In this document: piece by piece, positions 1-5,324 of the stretch
Layout of the letters: each line of letters starts with the position of its first letter
How positions within the stretch are numbered: position 1 is the first letter of the stretch
Source of the DNA: CAYVCG01 sp964449985
Lineage (GTDB): Bacteria; Bacillota; Clostridia; Lachnospirales; WRAX01
Assembly: GCA_964449985.1 (NCBI GenBank)
Contig: CAYVCG010000055.1
Span: forward strand, 1-14,154
Direction: 5' to 3'
Length of the DNA stretch: 14,154 nt
Position numbers and translations under genes: made by a program
Notes under the pieces: model-generated
What the model saw: the letters and a program-made list of their open reading frames with translations, nothing else
Told to the model about the DNA's origin: nothing
The model's database searches: none

Positions 1-380
1 GCGAAGCAATAATTAAACTTCCTACAGGAAGCGTACCAAGCGTTTCCGCTGATACGAAGTATGACATCACGGCTTATGTTGATGGTGTTGAAAGCGGTTC
101 CTGCCAGATTACAGTTGTTCCGAAGGCTGAGGATATGTTATCCGCAAGCGCAACGGCTTCTGGCGATTCTGCAGTAATCAGCTTTAATACAGCCATTGCT
201 CCAAAGAATGGCAAGTTTATGGTATATGTAAACGGCGTTTCAAGTGAATATGTGTTTGCCCCATCTGCAAGAACGATTACCGTTAATGCAAAGGCCGGCG
301 ATACAGTAGTTATAAAGAACGTTGTATATACTGATCTATATCCAAGCTTCTCATTCACCGTAACAACGGTTGTTAAGTAA
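1..380 (+). CDS. C-terminal fragment of a secreted/surface beta-sandwich protein (5' end outside window)
   Basis: The reading frame that ends with TAA at 378-380 is open back to the window edge (first full codon at position 3), so this is the last ~125 residues of a longer protein. The composition is rich in Thr, Ser, Val, Ala and Gly, with alternating hydrophobic strands (for example ESGSCQITVVPKAED, then AVISFNTAIAPKNGKFMVYVNG, of which the latter part looks like paired strands). There is one Cys and no membrane segment. This is typical of tandem Ig-like or fibronectin-like domains in S-layer and other exported proteins of Firmicutes. No catalytic motif is visible. An internal ATG at 135 has no ribosome site and is not a likely start. 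I do not recognise a specific family; the surface role is inferred from composition only. Confidence 0.6.
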   Translation, partial: EAIIKLPTGSVPSVSADTKYDITAYVDGVESGSCQITVVPKAEDMLSASATASGDSAVISFNTAIAPKNGKFMVYVNGVSSEYVFAPSARTITVNAKAGDTVVIKNVVYTDLYPSFSFTVTTVVK

Positions 381-408
381 GGGGTTAAAAACAAAATAGT
401 TGTTTGTC

Positions 409-429
409 GGCCCGGGGTTTTCCCGGGCC
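409..429 (+). terminator. Strong GC hairpin downstream of surface-protein gene
   Basis: GGCCCGGG (409-416) pairs perfectly with CCCGGGCC (422-429) around a five-base GTTTT loop, 29 bases after the stop codon. No T-run follows directly, so by itself it is an atypical intrinsic terminator. It probably works with the second hairpin that follows or protects the 3' end of the mRNA. Confidence 0.55.
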
Positions 430-433
430 CATG

Positions 434-482
434 AATACCAGGCGTGGCCGTGCTTTGCACGGCTTTGCCATAGGTATTTTTT
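434..482 (+). terminator. Three-tiered hairpin followed by T-run (intrinsic terminator)
   Basis: Three nested arms line up: AATACC (434-439) with GGTATT (473-478), GGC (441-443) with GCC (467-469), and GCCGTGC (447-453) with GCACGGC (457-463) around a TTT loop. Small internal loops separate them. The outer right arm runs into TTTT (479-482), giving a classical terminator tail on the + strand. It insulates the upstream surface-protein gene from the gntR promoter about 30 bases further on. Confidence 0.65.
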
Positions 483-508
483 AGCTCAAAAATTTTTTAC
501 ATATATGC

Positions 509-537
509 TTTACGATTAAACATAACTATGTTATTAT
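509..537 (+). promoter_or_regulatory. gntR promoter (-35 TTTACG, 17 bp, extended -10 TGTTATTAT)
   Basis: A -35-like TTTACG (509-514) is separated by exactly 17 bp from TATTAT (532-537), with a TGn extension (529-531) in front of the -10. Transcription would start near 544, ahead of the SD at 566-569. The candidate operator 522-534 fills the spacer and overlaps the -10, the expected geometry for repression by steric exclusion. Confidence 0.55.
519..534 (+). promoter_or_regulatory. Candidate GntR operator in the gntR promoter
   Basis: ATAAC-TAT-GTTAT (522-534) is a perfect 13-bp palindrome with 3-bp centre, within the longer motif AACATAACTATGTTAT (519-534). A closely similar 16-mer (13 of 16 identical) is at 1519-1534 in the aldolase promoter, at the same distance from -35 and -10. 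Binding by the adjacent regulator is inferred. Confidence 0.55.
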
Positions 538-577
538 TAAAAGTAGCAAAATATTAGTTATGTTTGGAGATGTCGTA

Positions 578-1300
578 GTGGATAAGATACCAGCTTATAT
601 AAAGGTTTATAATACAATAAAGCGTGAAATATTAGATGGGGAATATACTATCGGCGAGCTTTTGCCGGCAGAGCCACTTCTGGAAAAGCGCTTTAGCGTC
701 AGCAGAACGACAATAAGACGGGCTATTGAGATGCTCTCGCGAGAAGGTCTTGTTAAGGTCCAGCAGGGCAGGGGCACTGAGGTTTTGGACAACAAAACAA
801 AGCAGGGTCTAAACGTTGTAACATCTATTTCTGAAACGCTGCGCAACTATGGCTATATCGTAACGTCTAGAAATATGTATATAGATATTATACCCGCATC
901 AGCGAAAATCTCGTCTGTTTTAAAAATCCCAGAAGGTGACGAAGTTGTCAGGATTCAAAGGATTCAGCTTGCGAACGGTGTTCCGATAGTTATTATGAGG
1001 AATTATTTGCCGAAATACCTTGTCCCCAACATACAAAACTATGTTAATACATTCTCTTCTCTTTATAAATTCTTGGAAGAATACTATAATATAAATATTG
1101 ATAGCGCGACTGACAGAATATCAGCCAAAACGGCGGACTTTACCGAGGCGGAAATGCTTGATGTTCCTATAGGAACGGCAATACTCTGTATGTTCCGCGT
1201 TTGTTATTCAAACGGAAAACCTGTTTCGTGTGACAGGCTGAGTATCGTTGGTGATAAATACGAATTAGAAGTAAATATGGCTGGAAGAACGAAATATTGA
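578..1300 (+). CDS. GntR-family transcriptional regulator, HutC/UTRA subfamily
   Basis: A DNA-binding regulator of 240 residues. Residues ~4-65 form the GntR winged helix: a YNTIKREILDGEY first helix, then PAEPLLEKRFSVSRTTIRRAI with the recognition helix, then the wing LVKVQQGRGTEV. Residues ~80-235 form the UTRA effector domain, which in this subfamily binds a sugar phosphate or similar small molecule. I place the start at GTG 578, because GGAG at 566-569 is 8 bases upstream. The in-frame ATG at 560 has no ribosome site and lies inside an inverted repeat. The gene has its own promoter and a terminator at 1305-1361, so it is monocistronic. Shared operator-like palindromes in its own and the aldolase promoter make it the likely local regulator of the sugar operon. 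Family assignment is firm; effector unknown. Confidence 0.9.
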   Translation: MDKIPAYIKVYNTIKREILDGEYTIGELLPAEPLLEKRFSVSRTTIRRAIEMLSREGLVKVQQGRGTEVLDNKTKQGLNVVTSISETLRNYGYIVTSRNMYIDIIPASAKISSVLKIPEGDEVVRIQRIQLANGVPIVIMRNYLPKYLVPNIQNYVNTFSSLYKFLEEYYNINIDSATDRISAKTADFTEAEMLDVPIGTAILCMFRVCYSNGKPVSCDRLSIVGDKYELEVNMAGRTKY

Positions 1301-1304
1301 TATA

Positions 1305-1361
1305 AAAAGGCTCTGTATAAACGGTTAATAAGTTATTAAACCTTAGAAAACAGGGCCTTTT
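1305..1361 (+). terminator. Long-stem terminator after gntR
   Basis: AAAAGGCTCTGT (1305-1316) pairs with ACAGGGCCTTTT (1350-1361) with one G.T wobble. An inner near-perfect arm GGTTAATAA (1323-1331) pairs with TTATTAAACC (1333-1342). The T-rich end (TTTTCTTT) and the A-run on the other side make it a potential bidirectional terminator. It separates gntR from the aldolase promoter. Confidence 0.75.
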
Positions 1362-1430
1362 CTTTATCTGTAGGCAATACATCTCCTCTTGTGCAAAATC
1401 ATAATAATGTAATAAGGCAGAATATTATTG

Positions 1431-1445
1431 TTATGCTGTGCATAA
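1431..1445 (+). promoter_or_regulatory. Palindrome TTATGC-TGT-GCATAA upstream of the aldolase operon
   Basis: A perfect 15-bp inverted repeat with 6-bp arms and 3-bp centre, about 64 bp upstream of the -35 element. It may be a binding site for a second regulator. It has no T-run and sits in the gap between the gntR terminator and the operon promoter. Confidence 0.4.
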
Positions 1446-1477
1446 TTTACAAATATATGAGCAAATTTATGTTGCAG

Positions 1478-1492
1478 TATACGAATCGTATA
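1478..1492 (+). promoter_or_regulatory. Palindrome TATACGA-A-TCGTATA upstream of the operon promoter
   Basis: A perfect 15-bp inverted repeat (7-bp arms around one A), ending 16 bp upstream of the -35 hexamer. Symmetry, length and position are those of an activator or auxiliary repressor site. It is different in sequence from the ATAAC-N3-GTTAT motif, so it may belong to another protein. Centre-to-centre distance to the 1431-1445 palindrome is 47 bp. Confidence 0.45.
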
Positions 1493-1508
1493 TTTTTGTC
1501 GATTTTTC

Positions 1509-1537
1509 TTGCTTTATGAACATAATGACGTTATACT
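1509..1537 (+). promoter_or_regulatory. Sugar-operon promoter (-35 TTGCTT, 17 bp, -10 TATACT) with operator in the spacer
   Basis: TTGCTT (1509-1514) and TATACT (1532-1537) are spaced by 17 bp. The spacer and -10 contain AACATAATGACGTTAT (1519-1534), which is ATAAT-GAC-GTTAT at its core, one arm mismatch away from the palindrome in the gntR promoter. This is the likely main promoter of the operon running to 10869, repressed by the GntR protein until inducer is present (inference). Confidence 0.6.
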
Positions 1538-1571
1538 GAATTTATAGAATTAATAAAAGCACCTGAAGGGA

Positions 1572-2315
1572 ATGAAATTGGCTATGGATGTTGTTTCTGT
1601 ATCTCAAATTGCCAAAATGATTGATATCAGTTCTGTTAGAACAGATGTAGCTATTGATGAAATTGACGAGATTGTCGAAGCTTGCAAAAAGCATAAGTTT
1701 ATTTGTGCCTTTGCGATGCCTTGTTTTACGCATATCTTGGTTGAAAAGCTTAGAGATGTTAAAGATGTTATGGTCGGTGGGGTTGTCGGTTTTCCATCCG
1801 GCGCGGATACGACTAGCATAAAAATCGCCACTGCTAAAGAAATGATGAGTGTTGGCGTATCAGAATTGGATATGGTTATTAACGTTGGTGCGTTAAAATC
1901 AGGCAAATACGATATCGTTCGTGATGATATAAAGGCCATTGTCGAAACGGCAAACGGTATGCCTGTTAAATCCATTTTAGAGGTCGCATATCTTACGGAT
2001 GACGAAATTGCCCGTGCAAGCCTTATTGCTGTTGAAGCTGGGGTTACATATGTCAAAACAGGAACCGGCTGGGCAAGCAAACCTACAACTGTGGATACAA
2101 TAAAGCTTATTAAGAAAACAATAGGCGATTCCGCTCTTATAAAGGCTGCCGGCGGTGTTCGGGACTTGGACACTCTTTTAAAGATGACTGATGCAGGATG
2201 CAACAGATTTGGTATCGGTTTAAAATCCGCTCTTAAAATAATAGATGAGATTCGCTTTCAATTAGGCGAGATAAGCTCTTTAGAGCCAGTGGATAACAGC
2301 AATGTTAATTACTAA
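1572..2315 (+). CDS. DeoC-like class I aldolase, divergent at phosphate-binding site
   Basis: A (beta/alpha)8 class I aldolase of the deoxyribose-phosphate aldolase family, up to 247 residues, normal length. The catalytic set is visible: Schiff-base Lys162 in YVKTGTGW, proton-relay Lys191 in KAAGGVR and Asp100 in ELDMVINVGALKSG. The protein ends in Tyr247 on a flexible tail, as E. coli DeoC ends in its catalytically important Tyr259. Two family motifs are altered: KTSTG is KTGTG, and the G-T/A-S-S stretch that binds the substrate phosphate is GIGLKS. Cleavage of a 2-deoxyribose-5-phosphate-like aldol is the family activity, but the true substrate may differ. Start is uncertain: ATG 1572 is only 1 base from the GAAGGG ribosome site (1565-1570), whereas TTG 1578 (7 bases) and ATG 1584 (13 bases) are better placed. 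It is the first gene of the operon, 41 bases before the kinase. Confidence 0.85.
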   Translation: MKLAMDVVSVSQIAKMIDISSVRTDVAIDEIDEIVEACKKHKFICAFAMPCFTHILVEKLRDVKDVMVGGVVGFPSGADTTSIKIATAKEMMSVGVSELDMVINVGALKSGKYDIVRDDIKAIVETANGMPVKSILEVAYLTDDEIARASLIAVEAGVTYVKTGTGWASKPTTVDTIKLIKKTIGDSALIKAAGGVRDLDTLLKMTDAGCNRFGIGLKSALKIIDEIRFQLGEISSLEPVDNSNVNY

Positions 2316-2356
2316 GTAAATGATGATTTAAAACCTAAGGGTTAGGAGTGAAAAGC

Positions 2357-3889
2357 ATGAAATACATCATTGCTTATGACCTTGGGACCGGCGGAACGAA
2401 GGCATCTTTGTTCGATGAAAACGGCGTTTCCATAGCCAGTTCCTTTTTGCCTTATGATACATATTACCCACTTAATAATTTTAGGGAGCAAAAGCCGAAG
2501 GAATGGTGGGATGTAGTTGTCCGCTCTACGAACAATTTAATTACTAAAGTGGATGTGGATTTAAACGACATTATTGCTCTTGCTGTTGCGGGGCATAGCC
2601 TTGGCGCCATACCTTTGGATAAAGATGGCAATCTGCTCGTTGAAAACGTTCCTATATGGTCGGACAGCAGAGCCGATGCTCAGGCAAAACGCTTTTTCGA
2701 AAAGATTGATGAAACAGCTTGGTATGAAACTACAGGAAACGGTTTCCCCGCTCCGTTATACTCCGTTTTCAAGATGATGTGGTATAAGGATAATATTCCA
2801 GACGTTTTTGACAATGTTTATAAATTTGTCGGAACAAAGGACTACATAAATTTTAGAATGACAGGGGTTATAGCAACGGATTATTCATATGCATCGGGAA
2901 GCGGCGTTTATGACCTTGTTAATTGGGGCTATAAGGATGAATTTATATCGGCTTCTGGTGTTCCTGCGGATAAATTGCCAGAGATTTTCCCATCAACGCA
3001 TGTTTTGGGAACGTTAACCGCGAAGGCTTCCGAGGAACTTGGCCTGCCTCAATCGGTTAAAGTTGTATCGGGAGGCGTGGACAATGCGTGTATGGCGCTT
3101 GGTGCGGGTTGTATCGGCGAAGGCGAGGCGTATACCTCTTTAGGAACATCGTCTTGGGTTGCGGTCTCCAGCGGCAAACCGATTGTAGAGCCGATTAAAA
3201 AGCCTTTTGTGTTTACCCATTGCGTGCCGGAAAAGTTCGTTTCCGCAACGGCGATATTTGCGGCAGGAAGCTCGTATCAATGGCTGCGCAACACCGTATG
3301 CCAAGAGTTTTTGAAAATTGAGAAGGACGGCGGGGAAGACGCTTATGTCGCTATGAACAAGCTTGCGGAAAGCTCTCCTGTTGGTTCTAATAATCTTCTA
3401 TTTATCCCAGCCTTGGCCGGAGGGTCAAGCTTGGACAGAAGCCAAAACTTGCGTGGCGCTTTTATCGGTCTTGATCTAAAGCATACACGTAACGATCTTA
3501 TTAGGGCAGTTTTGGAAGGCGTGTGTTTAAATCTTCGCCTAGCGGTGGATGTGCTTGCATGCAACACCGTACTGTCTCAGGATATGCTTATAGTTGGTGG
3601 CGGCGGCAAAAGTCCATTCTGGCGCCAATTGTTCGCCAGCATTTACAACAAAAACATCACAGAAAGCAACATGGGCCAAGATGCAGGTTCTTTTGGGGCA
3701 GCATGTTTGGCGGCCGTAGGCTCCGGCCTTTGGAGCGGCTTTGACAAGGTTAAAAGCATCATCAAAATTAAGGAATCAATCACCCCGATCCCAGCACACA
3801 ATGCGTATTACGAAAGAATCTTGCCAGTGTTTGAAAAAATTTCTGATATGCATTGCGACATTGGGGATATGATGGCTGATATTAACTAA
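2357..3889 (+). CDS. FGGY-family carbohydrate kinase (xylulokinase-like)
   Basis: A two-lobed sugar kinase of 510 residues that transfers phosphate from ATP to a sugar or polyol. The N-terminal lobe opens with YDLGTGGTKASLFD (residues 7-20, phosphate loop). The family signature is seen at ~134-146 (PLYSVFKMMWYKD). The C-terminal lobe has the catalytic-base region SGGVDNACMALGAG with Asp242, SLGTSSW at 261-267 and the adenosine motif GGGGKSPFW at 414-422. At the substrate position where xylulokinase has GQMHG, this protein has GHSLG (79-83), so xylulose should not be assumed. I choose ATG 2357 because AGGAG lies 8 bases upstream; the in-frame GTG 2348 overlaps that ribosome site. In the operon it would provide the phosphosugar for the aldolase. 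Family firm, substrate unknown. Confidence 0.9.
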   Translation: MKYIIAYDLGTGGTKASLFDENGVSIASSFLPYDTYYPLNNFREQKPKEWWDVVVRSTNNLITKVDVDLNDIIALAVAGHSLGAIPLDKDGNLLVENVPIWSDSRADAQAKRFFEKIDETAWYETTGNGFPAPLYSVFKMMWYKDNIPDVFDNVYKFVGTKDYINFRMTGVIATDYSYASGSGVYDLVNWGYKDEFISASGVPADKLPEIFPSTHVLGTLTAKASEELGLPQSVKVVSGGVDNACMALGAGCIGEGEAYTSLGTSSWVAVSSGKPIVEPIKKPFVFTHCVPEKFVSATAIFAAGSSYQWLRNTVCQEFLKIEKDGGEDAYVAMNKLAESSPVGSNNLLFIPALAGGSSLDRSQNLRGAFIGLDLKHTRNDLIRAVLEGVCLNLRLAVDVLACNTVLSQDMLIVGGGGKSPFWRQLFASIYNKNITESNMGQDAGSFGAACLAAVGSGLWSGFDKVKSIIKIKESITPIPAHNAYYERILPVFEKISDMHCDIGDMMADIN

Positions 3890-3890
3890 G

Positions 3891-3924
3891 AATTTAATGC
3901 CTTTGGCATAAATTATAATTTATG
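3891..3924 (+). promoter_or_regulatory. Overlapping hairpin and 18-bp perfect palindrome before the binding-protein gene
   Basis: AATTTAATGCC (3891-3901) folds with GGCATAAATT (3905-3914) around TTT, leaving one bulged A. Overlapping it, 3907-3924 (CATAAATTATAATTTATG) is an 18-bp perfect palindrome with no spacer and a TATAAT at 3914-3919. It could be an internal promoter with operator (the -35 is poor), or an RNA processing/stabilising structure that raises expression of the binding protein relative to the kinase. Confidence 0.4.
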
Positions 3925-3980
3925 TGGCTGCATTATGCGGCTGCTAATCCTAATCCAAATATTTAAGGAGGAATTGAGTA

Positions 3981-5093
3981 ATGAAAAAATTGATTTCTAT
4001 TTTATTATGTCTCACATTTGCCTTCGGCGCAACAGCTTGTGCTGGCCCTGACACTCCGGCTGGCGGGCAGGTAGAAGAGGCTGCTTCCGCTTCTTACGCT
4101 GTTTCATTAGGATGGATGGAAAATCCGTCTGGCCAAAGACAAAGACAATCTTTCGAAGATGCTTTCAAGAGATTTGGCATTACTGATTATTCAATAGTTG
4201 ATGCAAACTATGATGCAAAGAAACAATCTGAACAAATCAACGCAATCATTGCTAAAAAACCAAAAGCATTATTTATCACTCCGTCCGATCCTGTTGGTAT
4301 CGCTGACGCTGTTAAAAAAGCTGCTGACGCTGGTATTAACGTATACTGCTCAGACGGTTTCGTTCCTGGCGCTTCTGTAGTTTCAACAGTTGCGTTTGAC
4401 AACTATGCAGGCGGTATGTTCACAATGCAATTACTTGCTGACAAACTTTTGGAAAAATACCCAGGTAATGATGATATCGAAATCGCTATGATCGACCTTC
4501 CGTCCAACGAAGGTTGGGATGCTCGTGGTCACGGAGCTAAGTACGTTCTTTCATTGCCACAATATTCAAGAATCAAAGTTAAAAAGACTTGGTCTTGGGA
4601 CTCAACAGGACAGGTTACTCCTCGTAACGCTGTAGACACATTCCTTTCATCTGACCCAGATAAGAAATTAAAAGCTATTTGGTGTGCATGGGACGGCGCT
4701 GTATTTGAAGGCCTTGAAGCAACTGCAACAGCAAGACCAGAAATCATCTACACTGGTTCTGACGGTGGAAGACAATGTTTCGAAAAGATGGCAGCTTACC
4801 CAGATCAATTTGTTATGACAGTTGGCGAATCTGTTTATTCAATGCCAGAAATGCTTGTTAACTATGCTATGGATTTCCAAGGCGGAAACCGTGTTCCACG
4901 TATCGTTATGGCTCCTGGCTTTGGTATAACTGGGGATATGATCAGAGAAGCTTATGAAATAAAAGATTATACAGTTGATGGAATAACTGTATGGGATTTA
5001 GTATGCGATTATGACCTGCCGGGTTATGTTGATAAAATCAATAAAGCTCTTGCAGATAACAACAAAACTACTCGTTGGAAAGCAGAAATCTAA
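3981..5093 (+). CDS. Sugar ABC transporter substrate-binding lipoprotein (CUT2/ribose-type)
   Basis: An extracytoplasmic sugar-binding lipoprotein of 370 residues. Residues 1-19 are a lipoprotein signal (MKKL start, hydrophobic LISILLCLTFAFGATA) and Cys20 is the lipid-anchored residue; the following AGPDTPAGG is a flexible linker. Residues ~40-330 have the periplasmic-binding-protein fold of the ribose/galactose group, with characteristic NAIIAKKPKALFITPSDP and AADAGINVYCSDG stretches, and a second lobe including KAIWCAWDGA and IIYTGSDGG. The start has a strong AAGGAGG (3965-3971) 9 bases upstream. Codon choice is markedly more biased than in its neighbours (many GCT, GAA, AAA, CCA), a sign of high expression. 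It is placed between two structured spacers, which fits extra transcript of the binding protein. It delivers ligand to the permeases encoded downstream. The ligand cannot be told from sequence. Confidence 0.92.
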   Translation: MKKLISILLCLTFAFGATACAGPDTPAGGQVEEAASASYAVSLGWMENPSGQRQRQSFEDAFKRFGITDYSIVDANYDAKKQSEQINAIIAKKPKALFITPSDPVGIADAVKKAADAGINVYCSDGFVPGASVVSTVAFDNYAGGMFTMQLLADKLLEKYPGNDDIEIAMIDLPSNEGWDARGHGAKYVLSLPQYSRIKVKKTWSWDSTGQVTPRNAVDTFLSSDPDKKLKAIWCAWDGAVFEGLEATATARPEIIYTGSDGGRQCFEKMAAYPDQFVMTVGESVYSMPEMLVNYAMDFQGGNRVPRIVMAPGFGITGDMIREAYEIKDYTVDGITVWDLVCDYDLPGYVDKINKALADNNKTTRWKAEI

Positions 5094-5324
5094 TATAACT
5101 AATAACGCCTGAATCAATATTAATTATTTTTATTATACAAAGCGTGGCGCGCGCTTATAAAATGGCAAGTAGTTAAAACGAAAAGCCTGGCTTAAAATGG
5201 GGCAGATCGTCGTTTTTAATAAAGAATGATGATTATTATTTCGGGTGGATTTATTAGTTATAAAATTGGCCGGGAGTATTGTTATAATGCTCCCGGTTTA
5301 TATTAATCCGGGGAGGTTTTCAAA
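5094..5324 (+). promoter_or_regulatory. Structured 231-base spacer between binding protein and ATPase
   Basis: No gene. It contains a small hairpin AAGCG/CGCTT (5140-5156), a 7-bp inverted repeat AAAACGA...TCGTTTT in the 5170-5220 region with GC-rich sequence between the arms, and a strong stem-loop at 5270-5296. A spacer like this commonly uncouples levels of the abundant binding protein from the membrane components by partial termination or 3'-end protection; that role is inferred. Confidence 0.45.
5270..5296 (+). terminator. 11-bp stem-loop before the ATPase ribosome site (attenuator-like)
   Basis: CCGGGAGTATT (5270-5280) pairs with AATGCTCCCGG (5286-5296), one G.T wobble, loop GTTAT. Only TTTA follows, so full termination is unlikely. 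The right arm CTCCCGG can alternatively pair with the ATPase ribosome-binding region CCGGGGAG (5308-5315) with one bulged G, giving two mutually exclusive folds. Confidence 0.5.

Noticed and set aside
1604..2203. 199-codon open frame antisense to the aldolase gene
   Set aside because: It mirrors the aldolase codon structure, has no ribosome site, and its product is a biased Ile/Ser/Thr-rich sequence; the sense frame has clear catalytic motifs.
5150..5170. Possible internal promoter (TTATAAAAT) ahead of the ATPase gene
   Set aside because: No acceptable -35 at the right distance; the AT-rich spacer gives such matches by chance.
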